Source of the DNA: Pontibacter flavimaris
GTDB lineage: Bacteria > Bacteroidota > Bacteroidia > Cytophagales > Hymenobacteraceae
Length of the DNA stretch: 64,000 nucleotides
Assembly: GCF_001907195.1 (NCBI RefSeq)
Contig: NZ_LVWA01000005.1
Location: 682,001 to 746,000 of the forward strand
Reading direction: 5' to 3'
In this document: piece by piece, positions 25,821 to 34,960 of the stretch
Position numbering within the stretch: position 1 is the stretch's first letter
Layout: every line of letters begins with the position of its first letter
Notes under the pieces: generated by a model
What the model was told of the DNA's origin: nothing
Database searches by the model: none
Seen by the model: the letters and a program-made list of their open reading frames with translations, nothing else
Program-made: the position numbers and the translations under genes

Positions 25821-25828
25821 CAAATATA
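25821..25828 (-). promoter_or_regulatory. TAnnTTTG -7 box upstream of pgk
   Basis: TATATTTG on the minus strand, 68 bases upstream of the pgk ATG. No TTG at ideal spacing. Confidence 0.4.
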
Positions 25829-25904
25829 GCGAATTGGCCATAGAGAGGTAACGGCGAGGCGGTAAAAGAAATAGAAACCTATGTTTAGGCACTTCGCCTT
25901 TCGC

Positions 25905-26492
25905 TTATTTCACCCACGTTACCTTCTCCTGCAGCGGCACCTTACGCTTGCCCTGATAGGCGGCATCCTCGGCGTAGCCCAAGTATAAGATGCCCAGCAC
26001 CACGTCCTGCTCGCGCAACTGCAGGTGCTTTTTCATACTTGGGTGATAGGCCATGCCCCCCGAACCCCAATAGCTCGCCATGCCCAAGGCGGATGCGCCC
26101 AGCAGCAGGTTCTGGATAGCGCAGGACGTGGCGGCAATTTCCTCCAGTTCCGGGATTTTGGGCAGCTCGCCCCGGCGCATGTAAGCTACTAAAATGTGTG
26201 ATGCCTTGTCGCCCATGTGCAGCAGTTTTTCATACTTTTCGGACAGGAATTTCTCTTCGGGCGTGTTCTGCCGGTACAGGTCGGCATGGTTCTGACAAAA
26301 TGTTTTTAAGGCATCATCGGCATACACTATAAACCGCCAGGGTTCGGTGTGGCCGTGGGTAGGGGCCCAGTCGGCGAGCTGCAGCAGCTGCGTAATTTGC
26401 GCATCCGGTATGCGCTGCCCGTTCATTTTGGGCGGCTTGGTGGTGCGTCGCGTTTCGATGACCTGTTTTATACTTTGGAATAGTGCGTTCAT
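25905..26492 (-). CDS. Nitroreductase family FMN-dependent protein
   Basis: 195 residues. The FMN-binding RRTTKPPKMNGQRIP, ADWAPTHGHTEPWRFIV, CAIQNLLLGASALGMASYWGSGG and C-terminal GILYLGYAE motifs are those of the small YdjA-like branch of nitroreductases, which act as dimers with FMN and NAD(P)H. The physiological substrate is unknown. It stands alone, with a long repeat-rich gap on its 5' side. Confidence 0.9.
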   Translation of the reverse strand: MNALFQSIKQVIETRRTTKPPKMNGQRIPDAQITQLLQLADWAPTHGHTEPWRFIVYADDALKTFCQNHADLYRQNTPEEKFLSEKYEKLLHMGDKASHILVAYMRRGELPKIPELEEIAATSCAIQNLLLGASALGMASYWGSGGMAYHPSMKKHLQLREQDVVLGILYLGYAEDAAYQGKRKVPLQEKVTWVK

Positions 26493-27344
26493 GGCGTAAG
26501 GGTTGATTTTATACTTTTGGTAGCGCTGCCGGGGCTCCGCTTCTGTTAAAGCAGTTAAAGTATGAAAATGTTATTTTGATTGGGAAAGGACTGTTGCGGA
26601 AAATTAAATAAATGCGAGCCATACTTATACTCTGGCTATACTTTCATACTTAGACTTTTCCGCTGCTCCGGACATCCTTGTCCGGAACCAAAGCTGCTGC
26701 GGATTTCCTAATCCGCATAGGCCATACTTTATACTTGCTGCTATACCTCCATAGCCACGGCTTCCTTCTACTTGAACCAAGCTATCCTTACTAGCTGCCG
26801 TTGATCCTCTAGTTCCCACAAGCCTACAGTTGCATTTCATACTTTGGTGCTCTCAAGCCCGAGAGGGCTCGCCTTCGGGCATCGCGCTGGGAGCTTTTCC
26901 TGCCCTCGTGCCTCGGGCTGCCTCACTCACGTTCGGCACCGGAAAAACTCGCATAGGCGCTCAACCCAAAGGCTGGGATCAGATTCGATAGCTTCTGCCA
27001 TTGCTATAGAACAAGTATAAGTCCCCTTTGAGGTCGCGGATCCCGAACTTGTTTCGGGAGGGGCAGGGGGATGTAATCGCCTGCTGAAAATTCCCCTCCT
27101 CGGAGGGGCTAGGGGTGGGTTTATACTTGTAGGGACAGGTCGCGACCTGTCCGCGCGATACCAGCGACCATGAAGCTTATACTTTAGACACAGCCGTCAC
27201 ACAGGCTCCCTCCCCTGTTCTTAGGGGAGGGCTGGGGAGGGGTGAAGCAGAGGGGCAGGTATGGTTGGAACTGGTGCTACAAGAGTCTCTCTCCTTACTC
27301 TAGCGAACCTGCGTGGCGTAATCACCAGCCTCCTGATCCGGACA
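26493..27344. repeat. Intergenic repeat island 2
   Basis: No coding frame is supported. It contains palindromic units CCGGACA-TCCT-TGTCCGG (26668-26685) and GCGGATT-TCCT-AATCCGC (26699-26716) that share the TCCT loop, the diverged inverted copy of a repeat from 17.9 kb (26838-26889 plus weaker similarity to about 26962), CCCCTCC/GGAGGGG elements (27090-27120, 27210-27245), a perfect 20-bp palindrome (27133-27152) and about ten AAGTAT sites. Confidence 0.85.
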
Positions 27345-27392
27345 ATAAAAAATGGCTAAACCGCCGATCCATACTTCAGCAATTTAGCCATT
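27345..27392 (-). terminator. Terminator of phosphoglucomutase gene
   Basis: A 10-bp perfect stem AATGGCTAAA/TTTAGCCATT (27351-27360 with 27383-27392) followed on the minus strand by TTTTATTG. The loop carries CATACTT. Confidence 0.8.
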
Positions 27393-27412
27393 TAATTATG
27401 TAGCAATTAACC

Positions 27413-29146
27413 TTACTTCAGCTTCAGATCTTGCAGCATCTGCTCGATTTTCTGGTTCAGTTTCTGCTCCGTGGCGTGGTAGTCAGCGGCCGAGGCGAGA
27501 GGCTCATTTACGCTGATGTAGAACTTGATCTTGGGCTCGGTGCCGGACGGGCGGGCGGATATCTTGCTTCCGTCTTTGGTCAGGTACTGCAGCACGTTCG
27601 AGCTCTCCAGATCCAGCTTCTGCTCCTCGCCCGTCAGGATAAGCTTGCGCGTGCTCATCTTGTAGTCGCGCACTTCCACCACGTCGGAGCCGGCTATTTG
27701 CTTTGGCGGGTTGCTGCGCATGTCGGCCATCATCTGCTGGATCTCCTCGGCGCCGCGCATCCCCTTCTTCGTGATCGAAACCAGCTCTTCTTTGTAGAAG
27801 TTATACTTCTCGTACATGGCCAGCATCATCTCGAACAGGCTCTGGCCATTGTCTTTGGCCACGGCAGCCATCTCCGCAATCAAGGCGCAGGCCGAGATCG
27901 CGTCCTTGTCGCGCACGAAGTCGCCGATCATGTAGCCGTAGCTTTCCTCACCGCCGCCAATGTATACTTCCTGCCCTTCCTTCTCCCGGATGAGCTGCGC
28001 GATGTACTTAAAGCCGGTCAGGGTTTCGTACATGGTTACGTTGTAGCTGTCGGCAATCTCCTTGATGAGGTCGGTGGTCACGATCGTTTTCACCACGTAC
28101 TCCTTGCCTGTGAGTTTGCCCGCCTTCTGCCACGCCTGCAGCAGGTAATTGATGAGCAGGGCACCGGTCTGGTTACCGTTCAATAGCACAAAGTCGCCCT
28201 CCTGGTTTTTCACTGCGATGCCCACACGGTCCGAGTCAGGGTCAGTGGCCAGCACCAGGTCAGCATCGATCTCTTTCGCCTTGTTCAGAGCCAGGGTCAT
28301 TGCTTCTTTCTCCTCCGGGTTCGGGTACACCACGGTCGGGAAATCTCCGTTTGGCTCGGCCTGCTCCTCCACCACATGCACGTTGGTAAAGCCAAAGCGC
28401 TTGAGTACCTCGGGCACCAGCGTAATGCCCGTGCCATGGATGGAAGAGAACACGATCTTGAGGTCGTGCTGGCGCCTGATGGCTTCCTGCGAGACAGACA
28501 GCTTGAGCACTTCCTGCATGTAGGCTTCGTCCAACTCCTGACCAATCAGCTCGATCAGCGCCGGGTTTGGCTCAAACTTCACTTCATCAATGCTGGTGAT
28601 CTTGTTCACCTCGCCGATGATGTTCTTGTCGTGCGGGGCGGTTACCTGGGCGCCGTCGTTCCAGTATACTTTGTAGCCGTTGTACTCTTTCGGGTTGTGT
28701 GATGCGGTTACGACCACGCCGCTCTGGCAACCCAGGTGGCGGATGGCAAAGGAGAGTTCGGGCGTTGGGCGCAGCGCCTCGAACAAGTATACTTTAATGC
28801 CGTTGGCGGAGAAAATTTCGGCGGCGATACGGGCAAACACGTCGGAGTTGTTGCGGCAGTCGTGGGCGATGGCCACTTTCACCTGCTCTCCCGGGAAGCT
28901 CTGCTTGAGGTAGTTGCACAGACCCTGCGTGGCCATGCCTAAAGTATAGCGGTTCATGCGGTTGCTGCCGGCGCCCATGATGCCGCGCAGCCCGCCGGTG
29001 CCGAACTCCAGGTCTTTGTAGAAAGCATCTGAAAGCGCCTCGTACTCGTTGCGCTCCAGCATGCCGCTTATCTCGCTTTTCGTGTCCTGGTCGTAGCTGC
29101 CGGACAGCCACCGGTCAATTTTCTGTTTTATAGTTGCGTCAATCAT
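27413..29146 (-). CDS. Phosphoglucomutase/phosphomannomutase (alpha-D-phosphohexomutase)
   Basis: 577 residues, the size of the Bacillus PgcA/eukaryotic PGM2-like branch. The phosphoserine loop VVTASHNPKEYNGYK (S149), metal-binding DPDSDRVGI, sugar-binding GGEESYGYM and phosphate-binding RPSGTEPKIKFY are all intact. It interconverts glucose-1-phosphate and glucose-6-phosphate (or the mannose or pentose equivalents), feeding polysaccharide synthesis. Monocistronic, with its own terminator. Confidence 0.95.
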   Translation of the reverse strand: MIDATIKQKIDRWLSGSYDQDTKSEISGMLERNEYEALSDAFYKDLEFGTGGLRGIMGAGSNRMNRYTLGMATQGLCNYLKQSFPGEQVKVAIAHDCRNNSDVFARIAAEIFSANGIKVYLFEALRPTPELSFAIRHLGCQSGVVVTASHNPKEYNGYKVYWNDGAQVTAPHDKNIIGEVNKITSIDEVKFEPNPALIELIGQELDEAYMQEVLKLSVSQEAIRRQHDLKIVFSSIHGTGITLVPEVLKRFGFTNVHVVEEQAEPNGDFPTVVYPNPEEKEAMTLALNKAKEIDADLVLATDPDSDRVGIAVKNQEGDFVLLNGNQTGALLINYLLQAWQKAGKLTGKEYVVKTIVTTDLIKEIADSYNVTMYETLTGFKYIAQLIREKEGQEVYIGGGEESYGYMIGDFVRDKDAISACALIAEMAAVAKDNGQSLFEMMLAMYEKYNFYKEELVSITKKGMRGAEEIQQMMADMRSNPPKQIAGSDVVEVRDYKMSTRKLILTGEEQKLDLESSNVLQYLTKDGSKISARPSGTEPKIKFYISVNEPLASAADYHATEQKLNQKIEQMLQDLKLK

Positions 29147-29223
29147 TGTCTGTAAGCTAAAGTTATCGTAGCAGTGTATCCTGTTCCTGGTTATAACGCC
29201 TGGATGGCGCCCGCGTTAAGCGA

Positions 29224-29278
29224 AAAAAATCACACCAGCCCTCGCCGTACCCGAAGCACAGCCCTAGAACTGGTGTGA
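29224..29278 (-). terminator. Terminator of hppD
   Basis: An 8-bp stem CACACCAG/CTGGTGTG (29231-29238 with 29270-29277) with a 31-base loop, followed on the minus strand by ATTTTTTTCG. Confidence 0.65.
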
Positions 29279-29344
29279 AGTATAGTTATATCAAAATAAA
29301 GATATTTTGGCCACATTTACACGCGGCTATACTTTAAATTTCTG

Positions 29345-30469
29345 CTAAAGGTTGCCCCTGAGCGCCTGCTCGCGCTCGATGGCCTCGAACAGCGCTTTGA
29401 AGTTTCCTTTGCCGAAAGACTTGGCTCCTTTGCGCTGGATAATCTCATAGAACACGGTCGGGCGGTCCTCCACGGGCTTGGTGAAGATCTGCAGCAGGTA
29501 ACCCTCGTCGTCGCGGTCCACCAGGATGTTGAGCTTCTTCAGGTCTTCCATGTCCTCGTCGATGTGGCCGATGCGCCCGATCAGGTCTTCATAATAGGTT
29601 TCGGGCACGCGCAGGAACTCCACGCCCCGGCGGCGCAGCTCGCTTACGGTGTGCAGGATATCGTTGGTGGCCACGGCAATGTGCTGCACGCCCGCCCCGC
29701 GGTAAAATTCCAGGTACTCGTCTATCTGCGACTTCTTTTTGCCTTCGGCCGGCTCGTTGATCGGGAACTTGATGTAGCCGTTGCCGTTGGATACCACCTT
29801 CGACATCAGGGCTGTATACTCGGTGCTGATGTCGTTGTCATCAAACGTGAGTAGCAGCCGGAAGCCCATCACATCTTCGTAAAACTTCACCCACTCGTTC
29901 ATGCGGCCCAGCTCCACGTTGCCTACGCAGTGGTCCACGTACTTCAGGCCAACGGGCTCCACCATCAGCTCGGAGGTACGCTCCACGTAGCCCGGCATAA
30001 ACACGCCGTTGTAGTTTTTGCGCTCCACAAAAGTATGAATCGTTTCGCCGTAGGTATGGATGGAGGCCATCTTCACTTCGCCAAACTCGTCGGTTATCGT
30101 TTTGGGCTCCATGGCCGGTTTCGCACCGCGTGCCACCGTTCCCCTGAACGATTCCTCCGCATCGTCCACCCACAGGGCCAGCACTTTCACGCCGTCGCCG
30201 TGCTGGTGCACGTGCCGGGCGATCTCCGAATCTGGGTAAATGGCGGTGGTGAGCACCAGGCGGATCTTTTCCTGCTGCACCACATAAGACGCGCGATCGC
30301 GCACACCGGTTTCAGGGCCAGCATAGGCTACGAGCTTAAAACCGAAGGCGGTCTGGTAGAAGTGCGCTGCCTGCTTGGCGTTGCCTACATAAAACTCAAT
30401 GTGGTCGGTGCCGTTTAAGGGCAGGATATCTTTGGTGACTGCTTCTGAGGTTGCGGGCTGTGTATTCAT
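29345..30469 (-). CDS. hppD: 4-hydroxyphenylpyruvate dioxygenase
   Basis: 374 residues from MNTQPATSEAVTKDILPLNG; the 20-codon upstream extension is not family-like. Two vicinal-oxygen-chelate halves are clear. The three Fe(II) ligands fall in YVDHCVGN (His), GVQHIAVATND (His) and VFYEIIQRKG (Glu), and the C-terminal RKGAKSFGKGNFKALFEAIE helix covers the active site. It turns 4-hydroxyphenylpyruvate into homogentisate in tyrosine breakdown, with O2. Homogentisate dioxygenase is not nearby. Confidence 0.97.
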   Translation of the reverse strand: MNTQPATSEAVTKDILPLNGTDHIEFYVGNAKQAAHFYQTAFGFKLVAYAGPETGVRDRASYVVQQEKIRLVLTTAIYPDSEIARHVHQHGDGVKVLALWVDDAEESFRGTVARGAKPAMEPKTITDEFGEVKMASIHTYGETIHTFVERKNYNGVFMPGYVERTSELMVEPVGLKYVDHCVGNVELGRMNEWVKFYEDVMGFRLLLTFDDNDISTEYTALMSKVVSNGNGYIKFPINEPAEGKKKSQIDEYLEFYRGAGVQHIAVATNDILHTVSELRRRGVEFLRVPETYYEDLIGRIGHIDEDMEDLKKLNILVDRDDEGYLLQIFTKPVEDRPTVFYEIIQRKGAKSFGKGNFKALFEAIEREQALRGNL

Positions 30470-30615
30470 AGTTTGTTTGATTAGTTTATAATGGGTTACG
30501 TAAAAATACAGCTTTTGCGCAACTATCAAAACGGTGGCAGCCTGGGGGAAATTATCAAACCTATTTCTTGCAATTGCTGAGGCATGTTTTCAACTTTGTA
30601 AAAAATAAGACGATT

Positions 30616-31014
30616 ATGAACGCAAAAGCCCTGAACGAGTCCATCGTGGCCATCCTGGAGAAGAAGCAAGAGTTACGAGCGCTTGACTACAACGATGCGC
30701 GCTATGATGACATAGAAGAAGAGCTGCACGACCAGGAAGACGATTTTAACGAGGAATACGGTGATGAGCTGGAAGATGTGCTGGAGGATGTACATGCCAA
30801 AATAAAGTCTGACGCCGACATCCTGCTGCCAACCGCCTACCTGGCCAGCTCGCTGGATGGCAGGGAACTGGAAGAAGGCGACGAAAACGTAGGGGTGTGG
30901 GTAGAGTCTGATGCCTTTCCGGGTGTGGAGATGCGCCTGGTGCTGGTGGCCAACCCGCCACGCGTGCTGCTGGTGCTCGCAGACCAGGAGCGCGTGCTCT
31001 GGACAGCCGAATAA
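30616..31014 (+). CDS. Conserved hypothetical acidic protein
   Basis: 132 residues from the ATG at 30616 (MNAKALNESIVAILEKKQEL). The N-terminal half is highly acidic and helical (YDDIEEELHDQEDDFNEEYGDELEDVLEDVHAKI); the C-terminal half is a small beta-rich domain (GVWVESDAFPGVEMRLVLVANPPRVLLVL). No signal peptide or membrane segment. Proteins with this look recur in Cytophagales genomes but no function is known to me. Monocistronic. Confidence 0.8.
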   Translation: MNAKALNESIVAILEKKQELRALDYNDARYDDIEEELHDQEDDFNEEYGDELEDVLEDVHAKIKSDADILLPTAYLASSLDGRELEEGDENVGVWVESDAFPGVEMRLVLVANPPRVLLVLADQERVLWTAE

Positions 31015-31186
31015 ACCGGATTTATATTTGGGTAGCCTGCCGGGCTGCTGATTTATACTTGCCGCACTTGCCGGGCTTTAAGCTGAGGTGGGTGCGGCTT
31101 TTTTGTTGGCGAAAATACGAAGAGGGGGTAGAGGTAAGATCAACTTTATATGGAGCTCCATAGAATTATACTACTCCTCTAACATC

Positions 31187-31223
31187 AAAAAAGGCAGGAC
31201 GGAACGCTGTTCCAACCTGCCTT
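31187..31223 (-). terminator. Terminator of the 69-residue basic protein gene
   Basis: Stem AAGGCAGG/CCTGCCTT (31191-31198 with 31216-31223) with an inner GGAAC/GTTCC stem, followed on the minus strand by TTTTGATG. Confidence 0.8.
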
Positions 31224-31240
31224 GCTATTCTTTAAGCGGT

Positions 31241-31450
31241 TTATGCCGCATCAGCTTGCGTCTTCGCTCTTTCCTCCGGGGGTGTGTCGGTAATGTTGCC
31301 GAACTCATCCACGTAGGCGATCATGGCGTCCAGGCTTCCGCCGGAAGAGTTTTCCTGGCGCTCCTGCTTGCGCTGCATTTTTTCCTCCTTCTTTTGTTTC
31401 CGCAGTTTTTCACGCTGCTTCTTCATGAACGTATTTTGTGATCTGGCCAT
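31241..31450 (-). CDS. Small basic protein, unknown function
   Basis: 69 residues from MARSQNTFMKKQREKLRKQK. The first 45 residues are a Lys/Arg/Gln/Glu-rich single helix, then SSGGSLDAMIAYVDEFGNITDTPPEE. This 'basic helix plus DxMIAYVDExGNIxxTPP' pattern is conserved across Bacteroidota, where the gene often sits next to a cold-shock protein gene; no cold-shock gene is here. A nucleic-acid or ribosome-associated role is plausible only. Confidence 0.8.
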   Translation of the reverse strand: MARSQNTFMKKQREKLRKQKKEEKMQRKQERQENSSGGSLDAMIAYVDEFGNITDTPPEERAKTQADAA

Positions 31451-31855
31451 AGTAATTATTTTTAAGTGAGACATGCGCCCCGGCCCGTAATCAAAGTATG
31501 GCTGGCGGAGGCGGTATAAGCGGGGCAGCTGCCTGGTAAAAAAACATCGTGCTGATGCTCTAGCACCAATGCTAAGGGAGCTGCCAAAGTTGGACCCTGA
31601 CAAGTTTGTCTGACGGTGCCGCGGGAGAAGTTGTACCCGTATGAACGGCTACAGGCGAAGTCAGGATGTAAATAATTTACAAAGATAGTAAAATTCCGGG
31701 AGAAACGCATGCTTTATTCCAAGTTTCCGTTCAGGGGCGGGGAAAGCATCGTCTTTAAGTGCGGGAGAGATAAAAGGTTAACGGCTGGCGTTTCCAAAAA
31801 AGCAGTATCTTTAGGCAGGGCTTCCATAGAGGGGGCCAAAATCAAAAGAACGCTT

Positions 31856-32233
31856 ATGAAAACTACCATTGCGCTTATCGCCCATAACCAGAAGAAAACC
31901 GAGCTGCTGAACTGGGCCAAGGTACACCGCGAGGAACTTGTAAAGCACGAGCTGATCGGCACTAGCAACACCTCCAAGCTGCTGAACGACATGCTGGAGC
32001 TGGACGTGAAAGCCTTCGGACACGGCCCCAGCGGCGGCGACATACTTTTGGCGGCCAAGATGCTGCAGCACGAGGTGGATAAGGTGATCTTCTTTATCGA
32101 CGCCGAAACACCGCACGGCCACGAGCACGACATCCAGACGCTGATCCGCACCGCCGTGATCAACAACGTCCCGATCGCCCTGAACCGCGCCACAGCCGAC
32201 CTGGTTATCCTGGAAACGCCAAAGGAAGTATAA
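31856..32233 (+). CDS. mgsA: Methylglyoxal synthase
   Basis: 125 residues from MKTTIALIAHNQKKTELLNWA; upstream in-frame ATG at 31709 gives an unrelated leader. Motifs: IGTSNTSKLL for phosphate binding, GPSGGDILLAAK with the catalytic aspartate, FFIDAETPHGHEHDIQTLIR and NVPIALNRATADLVI. It converts dihydroxyacetone phosphate to methylglyoxal and phosphate, a bypass that relieves sugar-phosphate stress. The protein is somewhat shorter than E. coli MgsA (152). Confidence 0.93.
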   Translation: MKTTIALIAHNQKKTELLNWAKVHREELVKHELIGTSNTSKLLNDMLELDVKAFGHGPSGGDILLAAKMLQHEVDKVIFFIDAETPHGHEHDIQTLIRTAVINNVPIALNRATADLVILETPKEV

Positions 32234-32255
32234 CTTATACTTGCTTCGCCTGCCT

Positions 32256-32295
32256 GCACTTATGGCTGCCCCGGCAGTGGTAGGTGCTTTTTTTG
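32256..32295 (+). terminator. Terminator of mgsA
   Basis: An imperfect stem from GCAC (32256) to GTGC (32287) with inner CTGCC/GGCAG, followed by a run of seven T. Confidence 0.75.
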
Positions 32296-32338
32296 TGCCT
32301 CATACTTTGCAACGTGTACTTCGGGCTGATAATGAAAG

Positions 32339-32370
32339 CTCCCGCCAGCTAAAGTATAAGCTGGCGGGAG
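32339..32370. terminator. Hairpin with AAAGTATA as its loop
   Basis: A 12-bp perfect stem (32339-32350 with 32359-32370) whose 8-base loop is exactly AAAGTATA. It lies between convergent mgsA and the acyltransferase-like gene. T-runs are weak on both sides. Confidence 0.7.
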
Positions 32371-32395
32371 TTTATAGGTTGGTGCAAGTATAATT

Positions 32396-33559
32396 TTATA
32401 CTTTCACGTAGATGCGGTTGCGGTCCATCAGGTAGCCCATCAGCCAGAGCACCAGCATGTAGGCCAGGGCAAACATCAAAGAGGCGAACTCTCCCTCGCC
32501 CCAGCTCAGGAACCAGTTCTGGTATATCCAGCGGCTCAGGCGCGTCTCCTCATCCACCTTTATAAAGCTCAGGGTTTTGATGATCAGGATCGACATGGCG
32601 TAGATGAACAGCGGGTTCCTGCCGAATACCTCGAAGAAGTACGCCCATTTTCTAACCTTCAACACCTCAATCAGCAGCATAATGGCGGCCAGTACCAGCA
32701 TCACCAAACCCACGGTATGCAAGGTATAGGAACTGGTCCAGAGGGCTTTGTTGATAGGGAAAACCAGGTCCCACAGCAGGGCCACCGCAATGACGGACGC
32801 CCCGGCTATACTTAGCTTAGATACCGTACTCAGGCTGTTGCCAAGCTTTTGGATAGCCATGCCCACCAGGTAACCCGCAATCACGTTCACGGCGGCCGGC
32901 AGCGTGCTCAGCAGGCCCTCCGGGTCAAAGGGGATGCCGTAGCCTTTGTAGAGTACCTCCGGGGAGAAGAACAGCAAATCGAACTTCAGGGCCGCGTTGC
33001 CCTCCAGCGAGTAAGGGTCCGGCTGGTCGCCGAAGAAGTATAAAACGGCCCAATACCCCAGCAGCACCACCGCGCTGAAGATGATGGCTCCCTTTACTTT
33101 AAAGTAATGCACCACCAGCGAGCCGATCAGGTAGGCGAGGGCGATGCGCTGCAGCACGCCCATGATGCGGATGCCGGACCAGTCGATCATCTCCAGGCCG
33201 CCGCCCTCGGCATGCGCCACAAACGGAAAAGCCCGCAGCCCCAGCCCGATCAGGAAGATGATGGCTGTGCGCTTAAATACTTTCGCCAGGAAAACACTGT
33301 CGGGTTGCAGCTCGAACTTGCGCATGCTGAAGCTCATGGCGTTGCCCACGGCGAACAGGAAAGCAGGGAAAACCAGGTCGGTAACGGTAAAACCGTGCCA
33401 GGGGGCGTGGCGGAGTGGCGCATAGATGGTGCTCCAACTGCCCGGAGTGTTCACGATCACCATAAGCGCCACGGTGAGACCCCGCAGCACATCCAGCGAG
33501 AGGTATCGTTCCGACTTTTTCCGGGTTAAGGGTTCTGATGCTGCGACTGCGTTTGCCAT
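32396..33559 (-). CDS. Heparan-alpha-glucosaminide N-acetyltransferase-like membrane protein
   Basis: 387 residues with about ten membrane segments. The N-terminus RYLSLDVLRGLTVALMVIVNTPG with the RGL and N(x)PG features, then WHGFTVTDLVFPAFLFAVGNAMSFS, matches the DUF5009/NagX family related to lysosomal HGSNAT. Such proteins are thought to carry an acetyl group across the membrane onto amino sugars; the bacterial acceptor is unknown. Monocistronic. Confidence 0.85.
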   Translation of the reverse strand: MANAVAASEPLTRKKSERYLSLDVLRGLTVALMVIVNTPGSWSTIYAPLRHAPWHGFTVTDLVFPAFLFAVGNAMSFSMRKFELQPDSVFLAKVFKRTAIIFLIGLGLRAFPFVAHAEGGGLEMIDWSGIRIMGVLQRIALAYLIGSLVVHYFKVKGAIIFSAVVLLGYWAVLYFFGDQPDPYSLEGNAALKFDLLFFSPEVLYKGYGIPFDPEGLLSTLPAAVNVIAGYLVGMAIQKLGNSLSTVSKLSIAGASVIAVALLWDLVFPINKALWTSSYTLHTVGLVMLVLAAIMLLIEVLKVRKWAYFFEVFGRNPLFIYAMSILIIKTLSFIKVDEETRLSRWIYQNWFLSWGEGEFASLMFALAYMLVLWLMGYLMDRNRIYVKV

Positions 33560-33661
33560 ACTTTCAGGGTCAGGGTTCAGGTGAAGTATAAATTATCGCC
33601 TTAAGGTATATATATTATGCGATATGTTAAAGAGCTACAGGCAAGTATGCGTGGGAATACA

Positions 33662-33701
33662 AAAAAAGCGACAGCCGGTTTTACGCAGCTGCCGCTTTTT
33701 T
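33662..33701. terminator. Bidirectional hairpin downstream of trpS
   Basis: Arms AAAAAAGCG-A-CAGC and GCTG-C-CGCTTTTTT (33662-33674 with 33688-33701) give T-runs on both strands. It lies 196 bases beyond trpS, so it may end a longer trpS 3' region. Confidence 0.65.
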
Positions 33702-33897
33702 CAAACGATTAGCATTCAACAACCCACTTCAAAGGTATTTGCCGCAAGTATGAATGGGTTACTCTATCTTCTTTGTCTTCCTGAAAGGACCTTTTGGACC
33801 AGTGGCAACAGCTTATCCATACTGCACCCAAGATGCTTTACAGAATGACAGGAGCCCTTTTACTTATTTTCTTTGGCGTTTAGCTGCCCTGGCGCGC

Positions 33898-34872
33898 CTA
33901 GTACCCCAGCTTCTGGCGCACGCGCTGCAGTACCGGGGTGGCAATGGCCTTGGCTTTCTCGGCGCCCTCTTTCAGCTTCTTGTCCAGCTCCGGCAGGTTG
34001 TTGATGTAGTAGTTGAACACCTCGCGCTCTTTGGCATATTTCCGGATGATGAGTTCGTAAAGGGCCTGCTTGGCGTGGCCGTAGCCGTAGCCACCGGCCA
34101 GGTAGTTCTGGCGCATCGCCTCCACTTCCTCTGGGGAGGCCAGCAGGCTATAGAGCTTAAAGGTGGTGTCCTCATCCGGGTTTTTGGGCTCCTCCAGCGC
34201 GGTGCTGTCCGTCACGATGCTCATGATCGTCTTGCGCAGCGGCTTGTCGGCCTCAAAAATATCGATGATGTTGCCGTACGACTTGCTCATCTTCTCCCCG
34301 TTAATGCCCGGCACGGTCATCACGGTGTCATCGGTCTTGGCCTCCGGCAGCACAAAGGTTTCGCCGTAGGCGTGGTTAAAGGAACTGGCAATATCGCGGG
34401 CTATCTCCAGGTGCTGTACCTGGTCCTTGCCCACCGGCACAAAGTTGGCGTCATACATTAGAATATCGGCCGCCATCAGCACCGGGTAGGTAAACAGGCC
34501 GGCGTTCACGTCGGCAAGGCCGCGGCGGGAGGACTTATCTTTAAACGAGTGGGCGTTGGCCAGCATCGGGAACGGCGTGAAGCAGCTCAGGTACCAGCTT
34601 AGCTCCGTCACCATCGGCACATCCGACTGGCGGTAGAAAATATGCTTGTCCGTGTCGAAACCAAAGGCGAGCCAGGCCGCCGCCACCGAGTAGGTGTTGT
34701 GGCGCAGGGTCTCCGCATCGCGGATGGTGGTCAGCGAGTGCAAATCGGCGATGAAGTACATGGCCTCCTGGCCGGATGTTTCGGAGAACTTGATAGCCGG
34801 AATGATAGCGCCCAGCAGGTTGCCCAGGTGCGGGCGGCCCGTGCTCTGGATGCCTGTAAGATAACGTGCCAT
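33898..34872 (-). CDS. trpS: Tryptophanyl-tRNA synthetase
   Basis: 324 residues from MARYLTGIQSTGRPHLGNLLG, the standard TrpS start; the 41-codon extension upstream is not conserved in kind. The class I HIGH motif appears as TGRPHLGN and the KMSKS loop as GEKMSKSYGN. Tryptophan-binding ALITQPV-like segments (YFIADLHSLTT, PVLMAADILMYDANFVPVGKDQVQHLEIARD) are present. It charges tRNA-Trp. Single-gene transcript. Confidence 0.97.
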   Translation of the reverse strand: MARYLTGIQSTGRPHLGNLLGAIIPAIKFSETSGQEAMYFIADLHSLTTIRDAETLRHNTYSVAAAWLAFGFDTDKHIFYRQSDVPMVTELSWYLSCFTPFPMLANAHSFKDKSSRRGLADVNAGLFTYPVLMAADILMYDANFVPVGKDQVQHLEIARDIASSFNHAYGETFVLPEAKTDDTVMTVPGINGEKMSKSYGNIIDIFEADKPLRKTIMSIVTDSTALEEPKNPDEDTTFKLYSLLASPEEVEAMRQNYLAGGYGYGHAKQALYELIIRKYAKEREVFNYYINNLPELDKKLKEGAEKAKAIATPVLQRVRQKLGY

Positions 34873-34960
34873 AGGGTAGGGTCTACTTTGTTTGATGTGC
34901 AAATTACGCGAAAATGCGCAAAACTTGCCTAGCCCGCCCACTACATTTCGATCCTTGCCT

